Positions 25,301 through 37,422 are shown, counted from the first letter of the stretch. The stretch: 64,000 nucleotides of DNA from Ilyonectria destructans (GCA_020740775.1 JAHEWK010000005.1:3410001-3474000); one strand, 5' to 3'. Numbers and translations: made by a program. Notes: generated from the sequence alone by a model not told the origin.

Positions 25301-26916
25301 TATTATTTGCCTTACTTATTGAGTGTAGCCTTATCCCACTATAGTTTCTCTATTACTATTTAGCTGGTTTCTTCTGAGGTACTAAGTATACCTTCCTCTA
25401 TATAGGGGTTCAGTCTTTCTTTATTACTGGAGTCAGGGTATTTATTTCTGATATTATAGTCATCTAGCTATCTGTCCGGAATGTTATTCTGGGTATCTGG
25501 TACTTTCAGTATTCCTCTTCAGTAGGTTTCTAGTTGCTTTTCTTATTATACTATAGCTATAGTTCTTAATATTTCCGCTAATAGTTAGACTGCTAGTAGT
25601 TTCAGTACCGGTATTTATTCTATCTGTTTTTCTTATCTATTTATTTTTACAGTAGGGTCTTCTGGATATAGTGCTTCTACTTCTTCTTAAGATAAATATT
25701 GCTTTTAGCTGGGTAGATATACAGGCCAGCTTGGGCCGGAGTGTTTATATACACCTTATATTATAGCGATAGTTTATATTTATATTGCTATTCCGGTTTC
25801 CTTCTATCTCTAGATAGTATTAAGTAACTATTATCCAGTAGGTATAGATTGGAATTATTATTCTTTCTTTAGCTTGCAGTATTCTTATATAAAGTGTCCT
25901 TTCTTATTGCAGTTATAGTATATAATATCCTTCTTGTCCTGGGGCTGCCTTTATACAGCTCCAAGTTCTATAGGTCCAGTATATATTCCCCAAGAGGTAT
26001 TTCTATAAGAGTTGCCCTATTAGCCACCTCTCTATCCTCTACTATTCCCTTATTAGTTGGGATAGTAGGGGTTATACGGAGTATCTTAACCTCTTTAGCG
26101 TATTGCAGCTTTCTCCCTATATCTTTTATACTGTTATTTATCGATCTTAACAGCTATAGTAATATATTCTATAAGGATATTAGGTCGGTTAGCTTTATAG
26201 AGCTTATTTTTAACCTTATCCTTTAGTCCCTAGTAGAATATTTCTATAAGTACCTTATTCTTTCAGTCCAACTTAGAGGCAACTTGTCGGAGTGTAATAG
26301 TATAGGCAGCAGTAAAATAGATCTATTTGAGTATATGGATTTTTGCAGCTGCCTGCCTTTCTTTATTAACTATTCCAAATATATCCTTAAGGGCTACTTT
26401 AAAGTTCTCCCAATCTGTAAATAGGTTAATTATATTTTAGTTCTAGTCGGCCTTATTATTATTAAGGAAATCCTTAAGGATAGATTTAAATTAATTCTTT
26501 ATATTACTGGATATCAGATTGCTTATAAATAGCAGTTATAATTCTATAGATACTAACTATTATAAATACTATTAGAAGTATCCTTTTATCCTAATAATAA
26601 AGAGTATAATATTACTAGATATCCTATTAAACTTTTCTAGTAGCAGTAGTTTTATTACTTCCCCTGAGTTATATTTAGTATTTATAGCGACTAATACTGG
26701 TATATTCTGCACTTACTGCTGCAGAGTGCAGACTAGGTTGTATAGCTATTTAACTTTAGCGGCTATATTGGTATTATTTGCTGGAGCTATATAAGCTGGT
26801 AGTGTAAGTATATTACTTGGGGTAGTAGGAGTTTAGTTGGTTCTGGATATCTTAACAGTATAAGATATTACTTAATAGTTAATATAAGTAACCTTTCTAA
26901 ATAAGAGCTTTTAATA

Positions 26917-27349
26917 TATAACGGTTATACTCTCTAGACTGCTATATATATAGTATAGAGTAGGTAAGAGATGGGTTACTAGTAGATAAACTGTAGGTTT
27001 ATATTAGCAGATAGATTAGGGTGTTACTTACTGGATAATATTATATCTGGTAATATTTAAGTATAGTAATATATAGTAAGTTAAGGTAATTAAGATAATT
27101 AAGTTATATTAAAAGCTAAAGGTCTAGAAAAGTACTAATAAATATATATCTATATACTAGAGTGCTGGGTGAGGCTTATAGCAGTAAGCCTTAGAATCGC
27201 AAGTGAGTTGTAGGGGCTTATGCATGAGCTGTAGTAGCTTACGGGTGAGTCCTTTATGTACAGTATGAGCTGTTATAGGGTGACTTTAATTGGGGGAAAT
27301 TTATGGGGTGTATGTGACGCCAGGCGTCTATGCGGTATGGGTTGTGATA
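26917..27349 (-). repeat. 5' LTR of element B
   Basis: 433 bp; in minus orientation it begins TATCACAACCC (ancestral TGTCACAACCC) and ends ACCGTTATA. It is the least mutated stretch of the block, especially 27190-27349, and therefore the best guide to the ancestral LTR. Confidence 0.87.
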
Positions 27350-28250
27350 TTAAAGCTATATTAAACTATATATATAAGGTTAAATAGATTTAAAGCTTAT
27401 ATCTTTTAATAGAGAAGTATCTTATTAAATAGAATCTTAAGTTAGTTATAGAAAATTCCACTAGTAAAACTTTAATAGAATTTATAGCAGCTTAATATCT
27501 AAGGAATATTAAGAATAAAGATTAAATAAGAAAAGTAATAATAGTTAAAATAAACTTAAATAAATCTCTTAAAAATAAAAAGTAATAATTTAATAGACTC
27601 TTTAGTTATTTTAAGTTCTTTTAGTCTTTTTAATTTCTAAAAAGAATCTCTAAAAAAGTAAAAATTAATATCTCTTTTTATACTATTTCTAACTTTTTCT
27701 TTTAACTTTATTAAAGCTTTTTTTAGATATCTCTATTAGTAATTAACTAGCCTAAATATTTCTAATTACCTATTATATTAATTTCTTATTTTAAGTTAAA
27801 TATTATTATAATAAGTATTATTAAAATTATTATTTTAAATACTATTTTAAATTCTATATTATATTCTTATATAAATATAATAAGAAACTTAATCTATTAA
27901 TTATAAATTTAATTATAGTTTTTTATCTCTTCTAACTACTAAATATATAACTTTATCTATAAAATAAAAAGAAAAAGGTATTTTATTCTATTAAAATAGC
28001 AGTTAGTTAAGGTATATAAAAATATAAAAATAGCTAGAATATAAAAGAGTCTATAGAGCTTTTATATTTATTATAATTTTACCTCTTTTAAAATTTAGCT
28101 TTTTCAGTAAATTTAGCTTTTTTAAAGTTTAGCTTTTTTAATAGATTTAGCTTTTTTAAGATATAGTTATTTTTACAGCTTATTAAAATATTAAAAAAGA
28201 TAATTAGTTAAATTAAAAACTTTAATTTATTTAAGTAACTATTAACCTTT
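27350..28250. other. Extremely AT-rich relic sequence
   Basis: No open frame, no clear repeat boundary. Composition and position suggest the continuation of the degraded minus-strand retroelement recognised just to the right, but no domain can be identified here. Confidence 0.45.
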
Positions 28251-29745
28251 TAATAGATTAAGTATATAGTCTATATTATTAATACTATTATTAATATTTC
28301 TTTTTACTATTAAGCTTTTAATTCTTCTTTTAGATATATATATATTAAGGTATTTTAACCTTTTAATTCTTAAAATAAGTTTACTAAAAATTAAATTTCT
28401 TATTATATTAAATATTCTTTTTATAGTAATATTTAATTAGAATATTACTTTTTTTTTAATAAATTATATTAAAAGAGTTATATAGCTATTAAAGTTCTTA
28501 AGAAAATATTAATAGTAATTATTAAGATTTAAAAAGAATTATACTTTTTAAAATTTATAAATTTAAATTAATTTTTAACTGCTATAATTTTCTTTAAATT
28601 TATTTTAATTTAATTATAAGAAATTATATATATAAGAAATTTAACTTTAAATATATAAAAGTAATCTTTGACCAGTGTGTAACAACCTTATTATTCAGCT
28701 ACTGTATCTACTGGTGCTGGGTGTAGTACTTACTGTTTATCTCTACTGTTTGAGAATACTATATGGCTTTAATCTATCTAATAATATTGAGTAGAGCTAA
28801 AAAAAAAACCAAATAAAAGTAATCTTTTTTAAGTTTAACTAAAAGTTTTATATCTTTAAGTACTTTTAATATTATATAAATATATTCTATATATTCTTTT
28901 TTAAAATTAAAAAAGATAAAGATATTATTTAAATAGTATATAATAAAAATATTAAAATACTCTTAAAGTATATTATTAATTATTTACTAAAATATTACTT
29001 ATATATTTATAAATTTAAAAAGTATAATAAGATATTTATAAAGTTTAAATTTAACTTAAAATATAGTTTTCTATTTATATTTTTTTTAATATAAATAATA
29101 TTATATACTTTTTTTAAATTAAAGCTATAAATATCTTTTATTATAAAGTTAGTTTTTAAATTTTATAATAAAAGTAATAAGCTTTATTTTTAATTAAATT
29201 TTATTAACTATTTATAATTTATATAATTTTAAGCTTATTATTCTTTTAAAAATAAATATAATATCAATATTTGGTTAATAATTTAAAAATTCTAATATAT
29301 TTCTTTTTTAGTATATTTTTAATATATTCTTAAAGTTTTTTAAGCTATATAATATTTAAATTAAAGATTTAATAAAATATAATATTTACATTAAAAATTT
29401 AATAGAATATAAATATTATTCTATTTTTTAATATAATTTATAATTTTATTAATTAAATTTTAGTAATTTTATTTAATTCTTTAATAAAGAGTTTTTAGTA
29501 TATTTAATATTATATAAATAAATTTTTAAGTTACTTTCTTTGAGTAATTTTTTATACTTTTTTAAGATGTTATTTCTTATATAAACTGTTATTAAATATA
29601 TTTAATAGTTTTTTAAAGCTAGTAGTATTTATCTTTATTATATTTATAATATATACCTTTTAGTAATATAGAGTTTTTATTATATCTTTATTAATTAATT
29701 TATTCTTATTATTAAAAATTAAATATTATAATTTTTTATTTAGTT
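28250..29745 (-). mobile_element. Third Ty3/gypsy reverse-transcriptase fragment, heavily RIP-mutated
   Basis: On the minus strand this region follows the order and spacing of the RT region of element B. The segment 28840-29560 aligns by eye with about 22960-23680, including the YYLNN active-site codons near 28920-28945 and the following helix region. It is even more AT-rich than elements A and B, and no LTR could be found. It is interrupted by the 143-bp insertion at 28670-28812. Interpretation as an old internal fragment is by alignment with element B. Confidence 0.65.
28655..28827 (+). mobile_element. 143-bp SINE-like insertion with 15-bp target duplication
   Basis: The words ATAAAAGTAATCTTT at 28655-28669 and 28813-28827 are identical and flank 28670-28812. 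Outside them, the retroelement RT sequence resumes in register, so this is a genuine insertion into an already resident element. The insert starts GACCAGTGTGTAACAACC and ends in an A-rich tail, AGCTAAAAAAAAAACCAA. It is far less AT-mutated than its surroundings. Longer copies of the same repeat form the 9499-9887 palindrome and occur reversed at about 29750. A long target duplication, an A-rich 3' end and 5' truncation point to LINE-driven retrotransposition. No tRNA-like promoter boxes were recognised. Confidence 0.7.
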
Positions 29746-29749
29746 TTTT

Positions 29750-29910
29750 TTTTCTTTTTTAGCTCTACTTAATATTATTAGATAGATTAAAGCTATATAG
29801 TATTCTTAAATAGTAGAGATAAATAGTAAGTATTATATCTAATATCAGTAGATATAGTAGCTAAATAATAAGATTATTATATATTAGTCTTTATTTTAAG
29901 CTTTAATTTA
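29750..29910 (-). repeat. Reverse copy of the SINE-like repeat
   Basis: From TAGTTTTTTTTTTCTTTTTTAG (29741-29762) through TAGTCTTTATTTTAAGCTTTAA this is the reverse complement of the 28670-28812 insert, extended by the extra 5' segment that the palindrome arms also have. Flanking TTTATTT-like words could be a short target duplication. Confidence 0.7.
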
Positions 29911-31747
29911 ACCCTACTATCTATAGATAATAAAGTCAGTTAATAACTCTATTATCTACAGTTAATAATCTTAAGATAGAAATCTTATTTTAAGTAATAA
30001 GATATAAGAGAGATATCTCCTATTATTAAGAGACTAACTTTCCTTCTAATAATTATCCTATTTTAATAATTTTTATTATATTAACTATTATTTATAAAGC
30101 TCTTATTAATAATAACCCTATATATTAGAAATATAAAATCAGATTTCAGTATAATATTAAATTCCTTTAGAATCTATAAGATAAAATAGAAAGAGATAAG
30201 TTAAATACCTACTGAAAATTCCTCTAGGAAAATAGCCTATTTAGCCTCTCTCTACACTATCTAAAATATCTGGATATAAGCTAATAGATTATATTAGCTA
30301 TTTTTAAATATAGCTTATTTCTTAATAATAGAAATAGAGTTAATTTATAAGGAAATCCAGTTATTAGTATTAATATTATCTATATCTAAAGAGAGAAGGC
30401 TATACTATATAATTTAGCTGAAGATATTAAAAATAGCAATAATAAAAGAAGCTAAAAGTTTATTAAGGAAATTAGCAGTAAGATATATAAGCTTTAATTA
30501 TAGAAGCTATTAAGTTATATTAAGCTGGTATAGATACTAGCTACTTAGAGTACTAGCTAGAGGGCAGATTTAAATAATTTAGGTTATTATAGATATTAAA
30601 GATTTTAAGATATTAAGTTAGGTTATAAAATTTATTAGTTACTTTATTAAGATTAAAATAGCTATAGGTTAAAAGAGTTAGATAGAATTCTAATAGAAGA
30701 AGAAAAAAAGCAGCTTAAAATCTAAATTTAGACTTTAGTAACTATAATATATATAATAAAAATACAGTAAATTTAAATATTAGGTTTCTTTATTAAGAGA
30801 TTATAATTTTTTATTTAAATTACTTTTATTATTACTAAAGTGTATATTATTATAATAAACTTATATTCAGTTAGTTTTTTAATTTAAATATAGACTATTA
30901 AATTAGAGTTTTTTAGTTTTTTAAAAAATTAAATTATTTAATTAAATTCTTACTGTAATTAAAGCTAAAATTAATAGCCTTTTTTAATAGAAAATACTAT
31001 ACTAAATAGAGATTAATAGCTTAACTTATTAAAGCTATAAATTAAAAAACTTTATATAAAATCTATTAGTAACTACTATTTTTTTTTTAGTATTTTATTT
31101 AATTAATAGTTTTTTAATTTATTTTCTTAAAACTTCTTAAAAATCCATTTAATTAAATAGTATTAGTTAAAAAAGTTATTCTTTTTATTTAATTAAGCTA
31201 TTTATTCAGATTTTTATTTTTATTTTACTTACTCTTTTTATTATAATACTATTATAGTTATTATAGCTTTACTTCTTAATAGATTATATATTTTTAATAT
31301 TCTTTATTTTTACTCTTATTTAATAGTTAAATTATAATAAATACTATTAAATTTATAAGTACTTTATAATACTACTATAATATCTAATTACTAATACTAT
31401 AAAATCTTAAAGAGTAATTTAAAACTCTATAGCTAAAACCTTTATAAATATACTCCTTTTTACTTATAGAGAGAGTTATTTTAATAATTTTATATTAATT
31501 AATTAAGTAAATATAAATAGAATAATATTACTAGCTACTTAAGTAGCTATACAGCTTTTATTATATTAGGTTCTATATACAATATTAAGTTTATATAGAA
31601 TACTATTATTATATAGAGACTGTGTTTTTATTATTAAGGCTGGCCTCTAAAAAGAAGCCTTATAAGTAAAAGAAAAAAACCTTCTATTAACTGCTAAACA
31701 GTTTAACAGCTGAATAATTAATCACATATTGGTTCTCATAATATATA
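29911..31747. other. AT-rich relic region, no gene
   Basis: Degraded sequence with only fragments of slightly higher GC (30030-30600). No open frame, LTR or transposase motif was identified. Composition returns to normal at about 31740, just before the 3' end of the regulator gene. Confidence 0.5.
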
Positions 31748-31871
31748 TCAGCGTACAATAGAATACAATCTATAATGCTCAATCAATCTTGCACGCATAA
31801 CGACTAATACGAATCCACCATCTTGCGGCGTTGACGTTGGAGGGCGTTTAATCTGATAATGAGCCATCGTC

Positions 31872-34768
31872 CTACTGAGATACCATTTGTAAGCTAGCCG
31901 CATCATTACCCGAAGCTGACCCTGTAAGATCTGGAATTTGTGTCGACTTCCCATCTCCCCAGTCCATCGACTTGGCGAGATCTTCCAAACCGAGATCTGC
32001 GCCATTTGGCAACGGCCAGAGATCCTGAAACATCTCTACAGCAGGAAGGGCCGCGTTGCTTCCGTCCTGATTGCTCGACAGCGGCTCGTAGGCGTTGTAC
32101 GAAGGAGGCATGAAGAACAGAGGCGGATCTATTGAGTCAGTCGTTGACACCGAAGGCCGGTTGTGATAGCGAGGTCGATCGTCGTCGGTATCCTCGTTGA
32201 GATCCTGCTGGTTCATAGTGGACATCCGCCTTGAGGGTCGTTTCAGGTTGGTGCTAGGTCTTTGACGTGCAGCTGTGGCCATTTTCTGCCACTCGCTCTT
32301 AACTAGGATGATGTGCTCGAGTGCTCGAGTTGCGTTTCCGTAGCATTGGCCGAGCTCTCCCAATGCCCGACAGCTCAGTTGCAAGTCGTTGAGCGAAAGT
32401 CGTGACTCTTGGTAAGGGCGAGTGCAGACATCGTAGATGAATATGAGAGACGCTGTAAAAACGATATGAACTATTTGAATGTTTGTTCTTCGGAGGGAGT
32501 GTTGTCTTTGGTGGCACCGGAGGGTTTCTGCGATATCGTGGGCAGCCCAGACGCATGACCTTATAGCGTTGCCAAGGGCGGCTTGGTTTTCCGGAGACAC
32601 GACCCGCCTTTCGCCTTGTGTTAATCGTCTTGATAGGTATGGCCGATAGAGTGTGATCAATGTCGCGTTGAATTGCATCCTACTCTCGGTTAATGGTTTT
32701 GTGCGAGCTTCCCCTTCGAGAGTCGCTCACCTAAGTTGAAGAACGGCCGGTGGATATATCTTTTCCAAATCCAGCGGATCAATTTGTAGTGAAGGAGGGA
32801 GTCTTTTCTGCCAGGCCATGAGATCTCTTTCAGTCTGAATCAGAAAGTTTACAAGCGCGTCGAGGCCCATCATGCAACCGGAATATCTGATCAATGAGTG
32901 CATTAGCGATGCTCCAAGACTGAGGTTTACAAAGGAAGCGTACAGTGTAGTGTTGATCCGCTTCATGAATTCGCAGAGACTGATATTTGCAGCCGTACAT
33001 GCCTCAAGTTGGAAAGGGACCCCAACGTCAGGAATCAGAGACTGCCCGGCGGCAATTGGGTATGGGTTCCAAGTTCGTTGCTTCTGCTCATCGAGTTGGC
33101 TCTCCGCCGGGCGGGCTACCGTGATATTCTGGATACCCATGCCCCAGGGTCGTCCGACGTACATACTCCACATACTGAAATTTTTAGTGGTCATTCTTTA
33201 GCTGGGCATGGTTCAAAGGATGTAGGGCACATACTGCTCATGGATATAGACACCCCAAAATGCCGTCCTCCTGATCTCGAGATCATACTGAGTGAGCAGT
33301 CCACTATTTCTGTGCTCAGTGACATCCAGATGCAAGCCAAGATCTGCACTGAGTCGTACTGCCATTCCTTTCAAGCAACTTAGCAACCAGATTAGTATTG
33401 ACGTCTAGGGTAACAACGTACCACTGTAAAGCCAGCCACGAGCGTCTCTGGTGCAGGCCGCTTCTGAAGCGCTCATCACTACGAGTGCCTGGACAGTTGC
33501 AACTGTAGGGCTATCCATTTCGATATCTAAGAGAGCCTTTGCTCGCAACGAGAAGAATTCGGGTGCCGGCTCTGGGAGATTGAGTTGCTCACCAGCGGCC
33601 AAGCACGCTCCGATCGCGCATCTGGACTTTTTGTCAGGCCCAAGCATGCACAGAAAAAGCGACAGAAAGAAGGGTTACTCACATGGCGTTGTTCAGCGTC
33701 TCCGAGTAATATGAACTGGTTGCACCCTCCTGACACCTTCTCTTTTCTGTGACAAAACATTCCTCGTCAACAATATGAATTGCTGGATCCTCCCAAGCAA
33801 AGTACAGCTTTGCAAGGTGGTCCTCTAAAGAAGAAGAAACAGGATGGTCCAGACCCAATTTCTGCAAGACTCCTCTCCCTTCTGATGCAACGTCGCGGAT
33901 CATCGATCTAGAGAGAGACTGCACGCCATTGCTCTGGACATTCAGGTTTGACGTCGGGCCGTAGTATCGTAACTGGCCGTCCTCGGCAATTCGTAGCGAG
34001 CCCATTCGGGCTGACAAGATGCCCTCGATATCTGTACTGGCTTCGCGGCTTCGTTCGTCGGCGTGATGGCCGCGGGGAACCCTCTCATGCTGACGGCTTG
34101 CTTGGCTCGTCGGGCTCGGAGTCTGCAAGAAGACAAAATGGTCGTCCTGCTTGGCTGGATAGGTGTCATGATCAGATGAAAGAAAGTCAAAGTCGTATGT
34201 TCCTAAAAGTTCAGGGACCCCAACACGACTTGGCGTGTCCGTAGGTATTGGCACCGTTGCTGCCTCGGGTACCGTTGGAGCCGTCGGCGAAGCCATCTCG
34301 GTATTGGATAGAGGCTGGCCGAAAGAATCGCTTACGCTTGTGGCAGTCGACTCATCCTGACTTTCTCCAATATCACCGCATGCCTTTTCCTTCCCGGATG
34401 ATGTCTCAAGGTCGCGCGATGTCTCATTCTCGGGCTGCTCGATGCTGTTTTGCCGTAGGAGGTCCTCCAACTGAAGAACTCGGGCCTCGAGCTTTGAGAT
34501 GGCGTTCTTTGCCGACATCCTGTACCGTTGGTTAGTGAGAAGACTGGATGGGCGACTCTCTGGTGACTTGGACTGACTTTCTCATATCGGCGTCGGCATT
34601 GTAGATGCACGGCAGTTTGTAAGTTGTGCAGTTGGAGCAGGTTTCATTGCCATCACACTGCGACTTCTATTAGATTCGACCTCTCACTTGGATCTCGTGG
34701 GGGCATGCCTTGATTTTGCGGCGCCTGCAGCTCAGACAAGCTGTGGTGACATGTTTGCTGCCACCCAT
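31872..34768 (-). CDS. Zn2Cys6 transcription factor with fungal-specific middle domain (NirA-like layout), candidate cluster regulator
   Basis: Seven exons read on the minus strand: 34709-34768, 34578-34657, 33683-34519, 33422-33621, 33235-33367, 32731-33174 and 31872-32679. They total 853 residues and all phases agree. The zinc cluster (residues about 11-37) is C-x2-C-x6-C-x5-C-x2-C-x6-C: CLSCRRRKIKC then DGNETCSNC. It is followed by a coiled-coil stretch (AISKLEARVLQLEDLL). The middle homology region contains LNNAICAIGACLAAGE, RGWLYSGMAVRLSADLGLHL and RRTAFWGVYIHEHMWSMYVG. The long tail is acidic and Ser/Gln-rich. The first intron (34658-34708) has a GC donor and lies inside the zinc cluster. 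It is nuclear and binds CGG half-sites by family knowledge. It adjoins a set of genes sharing CGG-N9-CCG palindromes, so it is the obvious candidate activator. A damaged partial copy lies at 45095-46546. Confidence 0.9.
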
Positions 34769-35633
34769 CTTTCCTACGATGACTATGACGCGAGGGCGTG
34801 GAGGCTCAAAATTGTGAAGGGAGATAAGAGGAAGGTGAAGGACCGAGGGATTTATTATGGGCAGGCTTCCCCGCATTCTCCCCGCATCCCCCAGCTCACT
34901 GTTAGCGTCAAGCCCGAGGCAAGGTGGCGGCAGCTTATCTACGCTGCCATCCAATCCGGGTGATTGAGTTCATACTACGTACGACCTGTACTAGCTAAGG
35001 TCTGGGTCCCACGTTACTCATATCGTCTGTTATGAAGATTATGAGTAACTCAATCATATCTCTGGGTTGAATGCCGAACCTTTCCTCGCACACCTGAACG
35101 GGGAAAACTGATCCATACAAACTGGTCTCCACAGATGTCCAACAGAAAAGGACCTTCTTGGGAAAACGTGCTTAAGTAATCCCTGAACCACTGACTGATC
35201 CATAGCAAGCGGCACTAAGTTGAGATGTCAAAATCGATCAGCCAACTTCCTATCCACCGAAGGATTCCAGATGTGAACGCCCAAGTCCCAACATCCGAAG
35301 GTAACCAAGGCTGGGTGGTATATCCTAAGACACGGGTGGTCAAAGGCAACTATATAATTCGAGCACGAGGGATCCCACATTTCTTTCTCGCTTCACTCTA
35401 CCCGTTGACCCTGCTTTCTGAGAGCATATAGGTCACGCGATGCTAATTCCACTAAACTGAATTCCCATTCATGGAGTAGCTCAGTAGTCAGAGTTGAAGG
35501 GGGGTGGGGAAGGATAACGAGAATACAGTGGGCTCCAATAAGTTTGAAGGCCCCTTCGCGTACCGACCCACCTGACTAACCTAGTCAGGCCAATTCAAAC
35601 TCTTTGCACCCCACTGTAGAGCCAGTGTGGAGA
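34769..35633. other. Intergenic region upstream of regulator and monooxygenase
   Basis: Divergent spacer between the regulator (minus) and the broken monooxygenase (plus). Short frames only. It contains the regulator's promoter; no CGG-N9-CCG site was found in the 300 bases before the regulator's ATG, so autoregulation is not indicated. Confidence 0.4.
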
Positions 35634-35648
35634 CGGGATTTAATTCCG
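35634..35648. promoter_or_regulatory. Cluster operator 1: CGG-N9-CCG palindrome
   Basis: Reads CGGGATTTAATTCCG. It lies about 270 bp upstream of the ATG of the Baeyer-Villiger-type monooxygenase pseudogene. One of seven matching sites, each upstream of a cluster gene. Confidence 0.75.
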
Positions 35649-35919
35649 TGGACTTTACCTCCGCCAAGCCCCTGGATCCATAGCCTAGCTCGCTCGTCAT
35701 GAAATTCCTCCAAATCCATGGGTCAAGGCTCAAAGGCAGTGTGCTCTCGAGCGTGTCACCGACTAGACTATGGTGTTCTTGTCGGTCTGAGGTGATACGC
35801 AACTCGAACAAGCATCATCTCACAAGTTGAAAACGAGCTCGCCTCGCGGTGTAGCTGCTACCACTTCCCGAGCTCTCTCAACAGCCTTTCCTTCCCCAGT
35901 CTCACACACGCAAGGCTAA

Positions 35920-36572
35920 ATGGAAACACCAAAAGTCATCATCATTGGCGGCGGGGTGGCCGCCATTGCCTTGGCCCACACTCTCAAGCACAAGCTCGGC
36001 TGCTCCAACTTTGAGGTACATGGAAGAGCGCATACACTAACCGATGCAGCGGACGATAACGCAGTCTAAACAGATATTCGAAAAGTGCGAAGGGCTGGGA
36101 GGAACGAGGAGAGTCAATGCGTATCCGGGATGGTAAGCTCGTGATGGCTCCAAAAGCCCCGCAAGCGCCGCTTACAATGGCTACAGTGGCTCCAATGTTC
36201 CCATCCACCTGTATTCTTTTAGCTTCAACTTGAATCCAGACTGGACGCAAGCCCTAGCTGACTAGAAGGAGATCCTTAAATATAAATGAGGTGCATTTGC
36301 TAAGTTGCTCTCTTTATTGACGTGCTGGCGTAGACATTAAGCCGACGGTCGATAAGTTTCAGCTGAGGTCGCATTTTATATTTGATACCGAATGTGTTGG
36401 TGCTACTTGAGAGAGTGACTATTGGAATATTAAATTCGTTAACTGTAAGATGGAAGAGAAATTCTCTTAGAGGTATACTATTCTACTCTTGGGTATAGGT
36501 GGATTCTTAATAGTAAGGGATACTCGGTTTCTTAAAATAGAAACTTTTAAGGACAGGATTTTTTATATAGCT
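35920..36572 (+). pseudogene. Baeyer-Villiger-type flavin monooxygenase, truncated and RIP-mutated
   Basis: Exon 1 (35920-36015) encodes VIIIGGGVAAIALAHTL, the N-terminal FAD-binding GxGxxG region. Exon 2 (36074-36132) continues IFEKCEGLGGTRRVNAYPG, the family's EKxxxxGGTW...YPG motif with Arg in place of the usual Trp. Exon 3 (from 36187) gives VPIHLYSFSFNLNPDW, then an in-frame TAG at 36263. Further on, recognisable pieces remain (LRSHFIFDTECVGAT, YWNIKFVNCK, GIGGFLIVRD) but with several stops and rising AT content. At about 36572 homology ends abruptly at a GC-rich patch. Intact relatives have about 500-600 residues, so at least half is missing. Working members insert oxygen next to a ketone to give an ester or lactone. 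The intact operator upstream suggests it once belonged to the cluster. Confidence 0.82.
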
Positions 36573-36722
36573 TAGCGGGGCCCCGAGACGTCGCTGGGGT
36601 GGCGTTTCTCACTTACTTCTCACTTTCCGATCAGGCGTCCAACGCCTCCCTTGCGCTCCCACTCACCCGGTCCTTAGGTCAGGGTTTTAGGCCTGCCCGG
36701 GGGCCTTTCTCTAGCCTTATAT
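36573..36722. other. GC-rich patch embedded in AT-rich sequence
   Basis: About 150 bases, starting GGGGCCCCGAGACGTCGCTG and ending TAGGCCTGCCCGGGGGCC, are GC-rich, while both sides are strongly AT-rich. They begin exactly where the monooxygenase homology ends. Possibly the end of an inserted element or a short segment that escaped mutation. No coding potential. Confidence 0.6.
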
Positions 36723-37422
36723 ATAATATAATTTAAATTATATTAAATATTATAAAATCTCTTTAAGTATTTATTAAACTTAGAAATATTAATTACTAAG
36801 AAACTATATCTTATAAAAGATATACTTCTTAGTTAGTTATATACTAAATATATAATCCCTAATTACTAGTAAAATACTCTAAATAACAAGTAATTCTAAC
36901 GGATTACTGGTAATTTATATAAGTTTTTAAGTACTCAGTGAACAGTCCCCTTATTCCATTCTAGAAAAGTCAGTCTATAATATAAATTGCAGGTTAGTAA
37001 ATACAGGCTGTAATATAAGTGTTAAATAACTGATTTTATAGATCTTTTCAGCTGCTTGTGTTGAATAGAAAGAGGGTTGCATACAGAGTTATAGGTCCTA
37101 ATCTTACATATAGATACATAAGATATCTCAGGGCCAGAGACACTTCCCAAGGTACAATAACAGAACAGAACAATCAACTGATTTAATATTAATAGATTGA
37201 ATACCCATACTGTCTGACAGCTTATACAGTTAGCTCGGGGTCTTTTTAGATAGCTTTAATAGCTAGAGCTATTATATTTTCCTTGTTAAGAGTTTCCCTA
37301 GTTTTTATAGAGGAATAGCAAATTGAAAGTAAAAATACGTTGTAGATATAGGCGGATAGCTAGCTTGCTTATCCAGCCAACTCGCCTATGGAGTACGTTA
37401 CTTATTGTTTATTGACTAATAC
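36723..37422. other. AT-rich intergenic sequence
   Basis: Degraded, no open frame. Probably a transposon remnant that separated the broken monooxygenase from its neighbours. It also holds the 3' end region of the Old Yellow Enzyme gene, whose stop is at 37423. Confidence 0.45.

Larger units (their letters stand above)
18913..27349 (-). mobile_element. Ty3/gypsy LTR retrotransposon B, RIP-degraded, minus strand
   Basis: Terminal direct repeats 18913-19345 and 26917-27349, both 433 bp, bound an internal region read on the minus strand. The gag zinc knuckle is near 25876-25920, with two Cys codons changed to Tyr by G-to-A. The reverse transcriptase motif YYLNN (ancestral YLDD) is near 23058-23098. 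The integrase C-terminal tail is near 20290-20340. A polypurine tract (AGAGGGGAGATA on the minus strand) adjoins the 3' LTR at 19346-19360. The element keeps more GC than element A, so it is younger or less mutated, but all frames are interrupted. I could not see a matching 5-bp target duplication (ATATA against TTAAA). Its LTRs share only their 3' halves with those of element A. Confidence 0.88.

Noticed and set aside
18908..27354. Target-site duplication for retroelement B
   Set aside because: The flanking pentamers ATATA and TTAAA do not match even allowing transitions, so none is claimed.
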